Origin: Powellomyces hirtus
Taxonomy: Eukaryota > Chytridiomycota > Chytridiomycetes > Spizellomycetales > Powellomycetaceae
DNA: 64,000 bases
Direction of reading: 5' to 3'
Assembly (NCBI GenBank): GCA_025526995.1
Contig: JAHLKG010000002.1
Coordinates: 248,001-312,000 of the forward strand
Positions 45,902 through 57,194 of the stretch are shown here, piece by piece. A program made the translations under genes and the position numbers. The first letter of the stretch is position 1; every line of letters begins with the position of its first letter. The notes below the pieces were generated by a model. It saw nothing but the letters and a program-made list of their open reading frames with translations, was not told the DNA's origin and searched no databases.

Positions 45902-46482
45902 TTTGTGCTTGCTCTCGTTGCTCGTTGCAGTCCTCAGCGCTCAAGAAGCGAACGCGTTCTCTTCCAAGGTCATTTTTGCCGACTGGCGCCAATTGCAATA
46001 CTCCACCGCCAACACATTGCAGCTTTCCGCTGCCTAACTGTTACGAAAGGTGGCCAGCATGCTCCGCTGCGGAAGAGACCAGCTACAAACGCATGAAAGG
46101 CAAAAGCCTGCTACTGGGTTTCTATTCGATGGAGCACCCTATGCAGTCTTGCAGTCCCGCTGATGGCGTGGCGGTAGCAACCGTTCGAGGCAGCAGCCTC
46201 GGTGGCCAACAAAAAATGCACATCAGACAGATCTCGCTTCACTTGAGTTTTTGAGTGTGAACTCGTAGCCCATTCATCAAAAACGAACGGCGCAAACCAT
46301 ATTTCCAAGGAACGTAAGCTCCGATCGGGGAACGAAGATATGAGCTAAAAATAGTAGGGAACCCTTACTATATTAGCTCATCTTCGGACATGGAATTATG
46401 TTCGGCATGTGAGAACCTTGTCATCATACGGGGAAGAGGAGGTTGTTCGCACTCCTATCTGTGGTTGTGGCAAACAATTCGA
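45902..46482. other. Divergent promoter region between cyclophilin and calaxin genes
   Basis: About 580 bases. ORFs here have no domain signal. The most notable element is the hairpin at 46333-46386. Confidence 0.5.
46333..46386. repeat. Near-perfect inverted repeat (hairpin)
   Basis: The left arm CGAAGATATGAGCTAAAAAT extends through AGTAGGG. The right arm starts at 46362 and, read in reverse complement, gives CGAAGATGAGCTAATATAGT and then AAGGG. Arms of about 25 bases are separated by about two bases, with a two-base indel and a few mismatches. It lies about 100 bases upstream of the calaxin start. It could be an operator, a terminator or the relic of a small inverted-repeat element. Confidence 0.8.
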
Positions 46483-47684
46483 ATGATGGCCGCAAGAGCG
46501 AGTCCCGACGAGCTTCTCAAAAACACCAACTGTGAGTAGTACTTGTTCTCAGATTAAAGAGATTAGCGGCTTACTGTCCGCTGAATGTGTGCGTTGAAAA
46601 GTCACACGGCAGGAGGTTGAAGTCCTTCAAAGCCGTTTCGCTGGTCTCCTGCCCCCGCAGGCAAACAATGCGTTTGGAGGTGCCGACCGAGACCCACTGG
46701 CATATCTGTACGCAGGAAAGATCGATCGGGCTCGATTCCGTGACTTGCTCGCTGACGTCTTCGGCGTCGATGATTCGCTGTTGATGGATCGAGGTGTGTG
46801 CTGGCAGTCAGCATGCCTTAAATGCTTGTCTCAGCATGTTCTGAAGTTCCGCCATATTGCAAAGTGTTCCGAACTTTCGATACAGACGCCGACAATTACA
46901 TTTCCTATGAAGAGTTTATCAAGGGAATGTCTGTTTTTCTGAAAGGTCGACTAGAGGAACGCACTCGCTACTGCTTTCGAGTGTACGACTTGAACGGCGA
47001 TCGCTACATTTCCAAGGAAGAAATGTATCAAATGCTGCGGAACTGCCTCGTGCGCGGACAGGAGGAGGATGAGGACGGTGTGAAGGATCTCGTAGACCTG
47101 GTATTGAAGAAGCTTGATGAGGACAGAGATGGGCGGGTTAGCGAAGCAGACTGGATTGCTGCCATTGGAAAGGAGCAATTACTGATGGAGGCATTCGGAC
47201 AATGTCTTCCGCGGAACAAGGTATGACAGAAACATACAGCAAGAGAGGCGACAAACAAGAGCAACGAAAACTGATGCAAATGGCGTTGCAGACAATAGAG
47301 CAATATCTCAACTACAACTCAGACGGGGATAAAGCGGGATCTGGAAGGCCGTCCCGATACATCACATCTGCATCACGAGTGTCACAGTACCCACTGACGG
47401 GGCGAGCAGGTGCGGCGCCACTCTCGAATAGCACAAGCAGCATTGCAAGCGATCTCGCCACGGAGGCCGCTGAAGCCATGCAAGCGCCGCTTTACCACCG
47501 ACACATATCGAAACACGTTCATCCGCACGCTCAGCACCCTCGCCGGATAGTGGTAGCTCCAGCGGCTGGAATACCAGGCGAAGGTCGTGCGGCCGCCAGT
47601 GTGCCACGTCATGTTCAGGGAGGAGGTGGTGAAGCACCCGCGAAAGGTGCTTCAAACATAAAAGGGAAGCCGGTTGCGACTTGA
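46483..47684 (+). CDS. Calaxin-like EF-hand protein (EFCAB1/CLXN), flagellar
   Basis: Calaxin binds outer-arm dynein in cilia and adjusts waveform with Ca2+. Spliced exons read MMAARASPDELLKNTNFTRQ, EVEVLQSRFAGLLPPQANNA, RARFRDLLADVFGVDDSLLM and DRVFRTFDTDADNYISYEEF, then IKGMSVFLKGRLEERTRYCF and RVYDLNGDRYISKEEMYQML. The later part is DGVKDLVDLVLKKLDEDRDG and LLMEAFGQCLPRNK. Three EF-hand loops are complete: DTDADNYISYEE, DLNGDRYISKEE and DEDRDGRVSEAD (Asp at position 12). The wording follows EFCAB1 along its whole length. Splicing at GTATGA after NK, to TTGCAG, extends the protein by about 135 low-complexity residues to 47684; without it the protein stops at 47226. Of all genes here, this one points most directly to flagella. 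Confidence 0.88.
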
Positions 47685-48129
47685 TCTGTATGAACATGAA
47701 AAATGTACAAGGTGTTTTTCGTTATGGTGACACTGCCCCATCTCCCGACTTCTTGATCAACGTGCTGGTCAAATGTGGCCGCCTCTAGAAGTGTTGAATG
47801 AAGTCTACCTAACATTTAGCAGAGCCGTTCCGCGGGCCGAGACCTTGATAGCAAACATCCATATGAACGATATACCGGGGCTTGCCACTCAAGGACCCAT
47901 TGTAAGGACCTCAGCTTCACCTTCTAGATTGCAGCCCTCTTGGATGGAAAAGCTGTTGCTCTCACTGATGGCAGCCGCTTTCCCATAAGTTTTTGTTCAC
48001 GAAGATTGTGAGGTCCGCTTTCCCATAAGTTTTTGTTCACGAAGATTGTAAGGTTTCTGTCTACAGGACCCACCGCGTTTTGGGGGTTCATGAGTTGCTT
48101 GCAGGAATTGAAAACAAGACTGCGAAGAG
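47685..48129. other. Gap before THOC5 with a 40-base tandem duplication
   Basis: An ORF at 47773-47988 (MWPPLEVLNEVYLTFSRAVP) is followed by a possible GTAAGG donor, but no family is recognised and no convincing second exon fits. It may be a small gene or an upstream part of the next transcription unit. Confidence 0.4.
47975..48053 (+). repeat. Direct tandem duplication, period 40
   Basis: The unit CCGCTTTCCCATAAGTTTTT continues GTTCACGAAGATTGT and appears twice, starting at 47975 and 48015. The copies differ by about one base near the end (TGAGG versus TAAGG), which suggests a recent event. Confidence 0.9.
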
Positions 48130-50242
48130 ATGACAACAGCCGCGATGGAGCACAAACGAACAGAAGTCGAGAACCGTGCGGTGAAAGCGGATTCTGGCAA
48201 ACAGCCTCTTGCACATGTGGATGCTGTTGGTCCCGTTTGCGAAGACCTCCGAAATGAGATTCATGTTTCGAAGAAGCTCAAAACCGAACATGGCAAGGGG
48301 ACCCCTTCAGTAAGTGGCGCCTCTGGCGCTCTCCATTCCATAACATATCAGCCAGAATGTTATGGATCTGAATGCACCTGCTTGTTTAAGGTGGCGACTG
48401 GAGCTTCAAAAATGTCGAAGCAAGCGTCACTCCGTTTCATGGATCTTCTTCAACTACAACGAGCCTGCTGCACCCATACCCTTACCCGAAAACAAACGAC
48501 GCAGGAGGCAAAGATGAGCATGGACCGCCTATACCTAGACCTGCAAAATGTGTTATACGAAATTCGTCATTATGAGAGCAAGATAGCGGAGTGCGAAGAG
48601 CTCGAGTGAGTGCTAGGATTCTATAACGCGGACCTTCCCTTGGTATTGACTTCTGGATGCTCGCCAACAGAACCCAGTACCAGAAAGTCAATCTTATTTC
48701 GGAAAGTGAATTAAATGCCACGTCTCAAGACGCCGCTCATGTGCTTGATCCCCATCTGATCATGCTGAAAAGGCTCAATTTCGAACTTATGGAGAGAAAA
48801 CGCTTGGTGGATGAGCAAAAAGCTCTGGAGAAAGAACTTGAGCGGGTGGAAGCCGAAAGATTAAAAGAACTGCAGGAGTTGGAAAATATGGACAAGGAAC
48901 TGTCGACGGCTCTGAAGGTCAGCTAGACACGAGCTGAACGTGAATTGTGATGCCGACAGAGGTGTTGACTCCTTCATCATACAGGCCACAGAACCGCTGC
49001 AGAAGCGCCTGAACATGACAAACACCGCATCACGCGGGAAGTCCGAGACCTCCGCGCTGCTTCCGGAACCTCTTTTCGTCTTGTACAAGCATGCGGTCGG
49101 CTTTGCCAAGACTTATGGTAATGAGGCTCAATGGGATCATTCAAGTGTCCCGAGCGAGTCTGACTTCCTTTGTTTCAGAAAATGACATCAGCATAGACAT
49201 TTCTGGTGATTTCCAGTTGGCAGCCATGATGAAATCGGACAGCAGCTCCTCAAATGTTGAAGAGGCCAGTGATAAGCCGTTGGCTGGTCTGAAGAAGTCG
49301 CGGTCTATGGACGATATGGACGTTGATCAAGAGCAACAGGGACAAGATTCCAGTAAAGTGCATACGGATCGGTCTGCTACATATTATAGCAGGCATCCGC
49401 TGAACGTAGTTCTGACAATCCAAGCCGCAGGAGGTAAAAGCATGTCTGTGCTGTTAGCTTAAATTTGGATTACCTCAACGAACAAATACTTATAGGAAGT
49501 GAAGAGAAAATGGCGACGCTCACGTTTTCGTACCTAACGAACCTGCAGATAGTAGTGGTTGCGCCCGATTTTACGTCTCCGCTCTCCAACATCCCATCTA
49601 AACTGCTGACCACTGGTCTGTTTCCATCCGATATTGGCCAAGAGTCTCCGAATCCTGCGAACACATTTTTGGGTAGCGAGTAAGTCGTGTGCTGTGGACG
49701 AACGCCTACCCTCTTTCAGTGGTCTAATTTCTGCCTGCTGCTAGAACGGATCCTTTCCGATTTGATGCGAACACCGCGAACGGTTATGCGTTTGTGTGGG
49801 CGCAGACTTTGTGCGGGCTAGATTATCCGTCACCAATGGGGACGTTGCGCTACTACATGTCGAAACTACCCGGAATGATTCGTAACCGGATTGAAGCCCT
49901 CAGGGATCTGAAAACACAACTCGCTCAAGCCACTGGCAGTGGAAATCTTAGTTGGAACCTGGTGGATGTAAGGAAACAATAACCCGCAATATGGTATTTC
50001 TTCATGTCTAAATGTCGTGTCTGTAGGCGAACCATCCCTCCGGTTTGCTTTATGAAGTAACAAGCAAAGGAAATACCGGTAGGTGTCTGTGAGGCAGTTC
50101 AATAGATCAAACAGACGGCGCGGCTCATGCTCAATTTCTTCTGGTGAATGTAGATGAAGTCTTTCAACTCGAAGTCATTTTGCCACCTGCCTCATCGACA
50201 ACAAAGGCTCAGGTTACAACGAAAGAGAACCCATCCTCATAA
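48130..50242 (+). CDS. THO complex subunit 5 (THOC5)
   Basis: THOC5 is part of THO/TREX, which couples transcription and splicing to mRNA export. After a divergent N-terminus (MTTAAMEHKRTEVENRAVKA), the core matches THOC5: LYLDLQNVLYEIRHYESKIA, QKVNLISESELNATS, PHLIMLKRLNFELMERKRLV, a coiled coil (QKALEKELERVEAERLKELQ), LLPEPLFVLYKHAVGFAKTY, RHPLNVVLTIQAAG, LTFSYLTNLQIVVVAPDF, GQESPNPANTFLGSE and YAFVWAQTLCGLDYP. The last exons give NHPSGLLYEVTSKGNTDGAA, HAQFLLVNVDEVFQLEVILP and TAA at 50240-50242. At least eight exons are needed. The product is shorter at the C-terminus than the human protein. Confidence 0.9.
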
Positions 50243-50522
50243 GCCGCGTTTCCACCACTCATCGCTGCGGGATCGGACGTAGGAATGGGCCGAACGTCTG
50301 ATGGACTCTGTTACGTCTGATAATATAAACGTCTACGAAACGCACCAAACGCACCTTTTCATGAGTATCTCTAGTAACAAAGCGCCACAAACGTTCGCCT
50401 CCATTGCAGAAAAGAGAGTTCGGAAGAGTTGGTTGCATAGCTTTTACAAGGGTGAAAGACGGCTTTCGCCGCCCTGCACATTTACGTGATGAGGGCATCA
50501 AGCAGCGTCAACTGCCTCGGAG
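50243..50522. other. Intergenic DNA left of repeat copy B
   Basis: No gene is supported. Patchy similarity to DNA left of copy A begins around 50470. Confidence 0.5.
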
Positions 50523-51043
50523 TAAGAAAACTAAACTAAGACTGAAAAAGGGCAGAGAAAAGGGGATCGCTCAGGCTAGCAAGTTCGTAGCGTCGCCGCC
50601 TCGCGCCAAACATGTAGCCCTGCTCAGAAGCTCGTATCCCCTCCCTCCTCCATAGCCACGGTTTGCTTGATATTTGAGGTTATGAGAACCCGCTGTGATG
50701 GAGGGCAGAGTGTCAGACCATGATTGTGCGCAAACCCCACCCTTGTTTTAAACTCACCAAACTCGCGTGCAGCTGGAAGAAGTTTTTTCTGCTCCATGTG
50801 TGGTGGACAGTGTGCAAGCAAAGCAGAAAAAACTGGTGACAGATTTAGCTGTGATACCTTGAAACTGTGGGAACTGCCTGCATTTTGCCTCCCCCCCTCT
50901 GTCCCAGCGCCGACGGGGCTTCTTTGAAGGATGTAGTCGATGTGTTGGTAGGTGTGTTTTGGGGTGGAAGGTTTTGTTGAAGGGTAGGGTGTCTGTCGAG
51001 GGGGAGTTACACGAAGCCCTGCAAGTCTTCTTCTTTTATATCT
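50523..51043 (+). repeat. Dispersed repeat, copy B
   Basis: It matches 4902-5380 in the same orientation with two extra segments of some 25-30 bases (one around 50700-50730, one around 50910-50945). Its minus strand also has an ORF, 50624-51049, sharing GLRVTPPRQT, STKPSTP and FGEFKT with the copy A ORF but read in another frame between these blocks. The ends (TCTTCTTTTATATCT) coincide in both copies, giving a well-defined right boundary. Confidence 0.85.
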
Positions 51044-51680
51044 GTGCACGATCGATGGCAGCGCGTGATCGATGGCAGTGGCGGCAGTGCACGATTGATG
51101 GCACGATTACTCTGGCGAGGAGCGAGACGCACTATCATGATGATGGGACTGCATTTGGAGACCGTGCTCCCGGGTGGGGACTGGGCTGGGGGCCGCTTAC
51201 TTACGGATTCTCGGTGAATCTGTGGGCTAGGTTTGATGGAATGTCGGGTACGATTTATCGCCCTGGTAACACAAAGCATTCGCACGCAAGACCCCCAACT
51301 GCTCGCTAGTGGGCATTTGCAAGAAGGTATTTACATGAATATGGCGTTCACGCATAGCTATGAGTCTCTCTAATTCATGTATCGCCGTTAGGTGTTTTGA
51401 CGTTGGCTGAATAGGGTGGGCAAAGAGCCGTTGTACTGTAGCAGTCCCCAGTCTATTGTTTACGCAGTTTACATGACACAGAGTTGTTGCCCGCTCAGAA
51501 ACAAAGGTCTCGACACACTATACTACACATCCTGCGATTGTACTACGCTCTTGAGACGAGATGCAATACCCTTTCCTATGTGCAAATGGTTGGGGGGAAT
51601 CTGGGTTTCTGGAGCTCGGGCGGGACGAGTGGTGGGAAAGAGACACCTTGCTGAGTGAGACGCAGGTCACGCTAGTTTTC
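51044..51680. other. Intergenic DNA with a short GATCGATGGCA motif array
   Basis: Near 51048-51110 the motif GAT(C/T)GATGGCA occurs three times at about 20-40 base spacing. The rest shows no supported gene, only ORFs without domain signal. Confidence 0.45.
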
Positions 51681-52656
51681 TCATATGTCGAAACCAATCT
51701 CGAACGAGAAGCCATCTGGGTATTCTTCATAGTCCTCCAACGGATGGTGGAAAAAGTGGGTATGGGCGGGAAATTGTCCATTGTCGCCCTCGTCTTCCTC
51801 CCATTCGCCATCTGAGCCATCAGACTCCCAAGGCGCATCCCCCTCCATCAAACTATCAAACACGATTTCCAGACCCTCGGGCTTGTTGACGTCAAAGTTC
51901 TCCGGATACGCGATATTGTAACAGGAACTCAAATCGAGAAATGTGAGCTTCTTGCATTTTGCAAACAGGTCCACCACAGAGTTTTCCGTTATTCTCGTTC
52001 CGCCCAGATTGACGGATTCGAGATGTGAACAGCTGTTGGCAATCTCGCGAACCGAGTCGTCGCTGACAAAGGGAAGACATTTCAGTTCCAAGAGTATGAG
52101 AGACGGACATCCTTCGGCAATATATTTCACGCCGACGTCTGTTATCCGGTCGCAGAAGGAGAGGGAGAGGGAGAGCAACTGAGGAGCGTTTTCACTGATG
52201 GCTTTTAACCCCTTATCACGGACAGACAGACACCCTTCCAAGTCGAGATGTACCCTGAAAAGAAATAAGACGAAGAATGAGCATACCACACTTCTTGACT
52301 TGGCTGATTGGGGTGTTGCAGGATCCTCACAGTTCAGGACAGCTCTTGCACACTCTCTCCAGCGCCGTGTCCGTAACAAACTCCCAATGTTGCGGCGTAC
52401 TCAGCAGATTCAATTCGCGAACAAGTCGGCCGACCTGACTTCCTGATTCAACAGCAACCAAGAACCTCTCAAAAGAGCTCTTGTTATGGAAATCTGGGGC
52501 GTGGAAGACCAGTGGGGTGGCCAGCGCATGCCAGACCTTGCATGTTTGTGATGCTCGCGAGAGCGTTGATTGACATTGGATTTGAGAAAGAATCTCTTTG
52601 ATGAGTTCCGTTGGAAGAACGCTGATGGTCGGAGGACGCGGAGCGGTAGATGCCAT
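51681..52656 (-). CDS. F-box and leucine-rich-repeat protein
   Basis: Such proteins select substrates for SCF ubiquitin ligases. The N-terminal F-box reads ISVLPTELIKEILSQIQCQS, TLSRASQTCKVWHALATPLV. After an intron (GTGAGG to TTTTCAG) come cysteine-type leucine-rich repeats: VHLDLEGCLSVRDKGLKAIS, LLSLSLSFCDRITDVGVKYI, LILLELKCLPFVSDDSVREI, LESVNLGGTRITENSVVDLF and LTFLDLSSCYNIAYPENFD. The C-terminus is acidic (DGSDGEWEEDEGDNG). It resembles Amn1/Fbxl-type proteins, and the number of repeats (about six) is small. Nedd8 from UBC12 would activate its cullin partner. The start is ATG 52656. Confidence 0.9.
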
Positions 52657-53137
52657 GTTTGCTAATTTGATGTCGTATCTGCGGAGTTTCGCTCGGTGAA
52701 TGCTGATCTCGGTGACGACAAAACCGATGCGAGATGGCCACTATCGTGGTCCACGTGGCACAGTCACAGGCTCTCTCTCTGTAGCACAGCCACCGCAGCT
52801 ACTGTTCAAAAAGATAGGTTTTTACACAACTTAATTTATTGAACACGTACAAAACGTACAAAAACGATGAAACAAATATGAACATTTTTAGCATGTAATT
52901 GTTTATACCTTCAATTTGGTCAGAAAGCCTCTTGGACTATTGCTAATATGGTTGGTGAAATTTTGACAAAAAAGAACAAGAGGGATTGAATGTTTGTAAA
53001 TAGTTTCTACATGGTGTATGCGTTTGGAAAAAGGTGCCCAGGGATGGTGGTTAAGCGGAAGGTCCAGAGATTGAAACTACGTTGAGGCACGACTCTGATG
53101 ATTTGCAGTTCATACTATATGTACAATGACTATGATG
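52657..53137. other. Intergenic DNA, AT-rich
   Basis: It lies between the F-box gene start and the Zn2Cys6 gene stop. No gene is seen; it is noticeably more AT-rich than the flanking coding DNA. Confidence 0.5.
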
Positions 53138-56100
53138 TTACATATTGAGTGAGTTATCGGAGGCATGCGAGGCGGGCGGCGGCGACTCGGACTGCTGCGG
53201 ATAGAAACTATGATGGTGCTGGTGGTGATTCAGGGACTCGACGCCTTGGACGCTGGGCGTGGCGGCTTGAGGTGCCGATGTCGCAGCTGCATTGACCGCC
53301 GCGCCCGAGTCGAGTCCAAAGTCGCCCCACCAAGTGGCTTCCGGGTCAAAGAACGGGTTCAACAACTCTGAGAAGATGGAATCGCCGAAATTGGGTCCGC
53401 CCGTGGCAGGGCCGCCGATCGGATTCGGAGCCGCTGCAAAAATCGGTATGTTGGTGCCATTGTGGTACGCGGCGAGATTCGGGTGTGGGATCCCGTTGGG
53501 GTTGTTGTTGGCGGTGTATGGGGATGGATCACGATGTTGCTGAGAAGTGGGTGGTGGAACACCCATCTGTCCCATTCCTTGCATGGGATATAGGTAAGTA
53601 GTGCCTGGACCGTCAACACCAGAACCCGCCATTGCACCGCCGCCCATACCATTCGGATACGGGTATGGCGGAGCAGGGTCTGTTTGCATCGCGTTCCGGC
53701 CCACAGCAGCTTCCTTCGGAGTGTTTGACAGCACAATGTTTTCTATCCGCGGCATCCCATCCGGCCGAGCGTTCGCAGAAGCAGCGGTCGCGGGTGCATG
53801 GGCTGAGGCAGCTGGTTCGTCGGCTGCAAAGTTCATCCCCGCGCCTTTCATACATTCGGCAATCAGTTGTCCATAGTACACCGAGAACTGGGAAATGTCT
53901 TTCAGCTTTTCGAATGCCGACATGCTCCGCTTCAGCTCTTCTACCGGATTTATCTTTGCGCCCTCCGCTCCAAACTCGGGCTTGATACTACCCTCCTCGC
54001 CCGACTTGGAGCGTTTGCGACGACTATGGGCGCGCTTGCCGTTCGGTCCGACGCGCGTTCCTAGCGCCATGTCCAAAAACATGGTCGATGCGGTGAGGCC
54101 CGAGTACACGACAATTGGCATCACGAACACGTATTCTGGGTGTAAAGCGGGACTTGTGGGTACACCACCAAGCGTAGCTGCGCCGGACCCGGAGGCTGCA
54201 GTCGGAAGCGCTTCCAGGACCTGCCTGATGGCGACAGCGCTAGCGATGCATACACCACCAAATCTGCCCGTCGCGATGCGGTACAGCAGAATGACCGCGG
54301 TGTGATACATGACGTGCAGGTGGTGATGAAATGACCAGGACCCGGTGGCTCTATTTGGCTCGCTGGCCAAATCGGCGGGCAAAAGGGAGCGCCATGAGGA
54401 CAGCTCCTCGTCCATTTCACGCACCCATTGATCGCGCGATGCACGCGTTCTCCGACGCGCGGAGGGCCGGTTGACGTAGTTGGCGATCTGTCCCAAGATG
54501 GAGCACAAGGCGACGTGTCTGATCATCCGCGCAACATCGCCGGTTTCTTCCTGACGGGGAAGTGGTGTGTCCCAATCTGCCGAGAACGAAATGCAACACT
54601 TTTAACGATTGTGATCCGTCTAGATTTTGATATGTTGACGCTTACCCTCATCGTTGATAGCAAACGGTCGTCCTTGGTGCACACCAATGTATCGATCCAA
54701 GATGTACAGACAGAACCAAGTCGCGCGCATCTGTTCCTTCATCGTTTCATCCAGTCCCGGGTGATTCAGCTTTTGCAAGTTCCGGTGCATACCAAGCTCT
54801 ATAGCATGACGATGTGCGATTCCTGTTTGTAGCGGTGAGTATCCTGGACCATTTCAACCACTATGTGAACGACATTCGCATTACCTATGTATTGGTAACT
54901 TGCAGCGTTTGTGTTGGTTCCAGCTCCAACCAGCGTGAGAAGCAGGAGCGCCTGAACGTTATTGATGTGTGGCCAGTCAAACTGCTTCCCCAGTAACGCG
55001 CGAGCACGCTCAAAGAATGCGCGGTGGAGTTCTGCGGTGCTTGAAATACCCCAAGCAACAAGCGAACGGGTCTGCTGAGTGACCAAAGCGCACATACTAT
55101 TCAAAAGCAACGAGAAATGCTAATAAAAAATAAAAAAATAGAAATTGATAAGTACGGAAGCAGCTCTGCTGTGAATTCTAGCCAAGATATATACCTCAGT
55201 TTGCTTCTCCTTGAGTTGCCGAGTAAATGACTTGCGATCAATCATTGGAAAGTAGGGATGAATGTGGGTGAAATAGAGCGAAACAAGGTGGTGAACAAGG
55301 TCTGGCGAGCAGGGAGGAGAGTCGTGTGATATGGTCGGATTTGCCGGTTGCACGTCTGAGCGGAGGGCGATTGACATCACTCCATCGTTGAATCTCGGGC
55401 TTTGACGCAGTGCTGACGTGTTGGAAGTGACGGTGCTGCCATAAAATAGAACGGTGTCTGTCACGACATCCTCCACGATCGTAATGTTCCCGGCATTGTT
55501 GTTGAAACGATGGGCAATGACAGATGGATCGTTTAGTGATAGTGTTTGCACAAGTACTCCGCTCTCTGGGTCAGTCACAGTAACGCCTTGGCGCCATGGA
55601 ACTTGACAGAATGTCGGCGCCGCATCCGTGTCAACTGAGGAAGCTCTAGCAGTGTCCAGTTTTCTGCCTCTTGGCCTGTGAATGGCCAACGCAATTCCAT
55701 TGAAACCCCCACCAGCCTCCTCACACTCGATGCTTTCATCCTCCGTCTCGTAATCATCATCGTCATCATCGGTGTGAGCACTTTGAGCGCTTCCAGGCGT
55801 GGCAGAAAGGATGGACGACTCTGACGCGGATCGGGGACGCGTCCCACCGCCGTTCGCAGGCAGCGAAGCAGGCGCACCATGAATCAGTCCACTTAGAAGC
55901 GACTCGACAGTTTTGAGCCGTTGTCCCAAAGTCGTCTGCACTTTCGGGTTGGGCGCGGGAGCAGCAGCAGCGGAGCGCTTGGCAGGTCCGCGCTTCTTTT
56001 GAGGTGCAGTGTACATACACGGCAGCCCAAAGGCCATGCAGCCTTCGCACGGTTGGCCTCCAGTGCATTTCGTCCGTTTCCGTCGACATGTGTCACAGGC

Positions 56101-56271
56101 GCGTGTACTTCTTGACCTTTTCAGTGGGACATTGTGGTAGGTGATGGTGGGGTGCGGTGTGTTTTGGGTGTGGACATTCAGTTCGAAAGGGGGGCGGGGC
56201 AAGTTTGGAAAGGTTGGTGGTGGATATGGGGCTTTGTTGCTATTATTGTTAATGTTGCAGTTGGTCGCCAT
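53138..56271 (-). CDS. Zn2Cys6 transcription factor, large
   Basis: This is a fungal zinc-cluster regulator. The N-terminal domain ACDTCRRKRTKCTGGQPCEG ends CMAFGLPC, with CX2CX6CX5CX2CX6C spacing, within one long exon. A Pro/Ala-rich and acidic region follows (AHTDDDDDDYETEDESIECE). The fungal-specific domain includes LVHHLVSLYFTHIHPYFPMI, HFSLLLNSMCALVTQQTRSL, NNVQALLLLTLVGAGTNTNA and WFCLYILDRYIGVHQGRPFA-like blocks. The long C-terminus is glutamine-, proline- and asparagine-rich (NGTNIPIFAAAPNPIGGPAT), typical of an activation domain, and ends HASDNSLNM with the stop at 53138. At least four exons are needed. The target genes are unknown. It is divergent from GUA1. Confidence 0.92.
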
Positions 56272-57194
56272 TGCGCTCGGTCAATGCTTCGCGCAGCAGT
56301 CAAGCCAGGATCGAGAGAGCGCAGGCGAGTGACGTTTTCAAGGCGACTCTCGCTTGAACGAACAGCCGAAAGTTGCGAATGCTGTTCGTAGCTAAAGCCG
56401 TTGCTCTTGGGAATGGTGGTCGATCGACGGCAGGCCAAGGAACAGAATGACTAAAGCGTAGCAGTTGAATTATCGATAGATAAGGTGGGCAAGTTCGTTA
56501 CAAAAGAGACGCGAGCACAACAGAGAGCGAGGATAGATAGTTGATTTGACGGGTTTGAGGTTGCTTTGTTGGGAGTTGCAGGGGCGGGTACAAACAGATA
56601 AACGCCGACGAAACTGACGGTATTTCACAATCGATCAACGGAGAACCACTATTACTGTACAATGCGAACGCCAGACGTGGCACGTTGGCGAGCGGGCCGA
56701 GAGTCACAGAAAAAGTCAAAGGGAAGGAAGGAGAGTGCCCCAGTTGAACACACGCAGACAACACCTTCGTGACTTTGTGTTGGATCGTTTGGGTGTTTGT
56801 GTCACTCTGCTGCATCCCATATGTAGTGCGCTGGATGAGTCAGCAAACAAGTCACACGTTTCCATCATGTCCCACGGACTCGGAAAGAGGACAAGGACGC
56901 TCTAATTTGCGCTTCAACTTTCTGCTCGGCGCCTCCGGTTCTTCCGGAATACCCGATCCCCACAATGCGGGGCGCAGTCACATGACAGGACACGTAAGCG
57001 AAAGTGGCAAGCCCCGTCTCAGCCACATGTCAATCGATCCACTCCAAACCACGCTTAGGTCTCACACTGGAACCATACCATCAGCAATCAGGTCCCCTTC
57101 GTTTATCACTCTTTTTGCTCACGTCCTGCCACGCTTGCTTTTGCTGCCAGCCCCCCTACAAATCTCGAAAAGAGCCCCCCCCTCACACGCAGAA
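56272..57194. other. Long divergent promoter between Zn2Cys6 and GUA1
   Basis: About 920 bases. ORFs on both strands (56498-56815, 56769 onward) are low in complexity and without domain signal. A pyrimidine-rich stretch precedes the GUA1 start. Confidence 0.5.

Noticed and set aside
45780..46037. Plus-strand ORF with a signal-peptide-like stretch (LCLLSLLVAVLSAQEANA)
   Set aside because: It begins inside the antisense of the cyclophilin first exon and has no homology signal.
50624..51049. Minus-strand ORF in repeat copy B as a gene
   Set aside because: Same reason as for copy A; no domain found.
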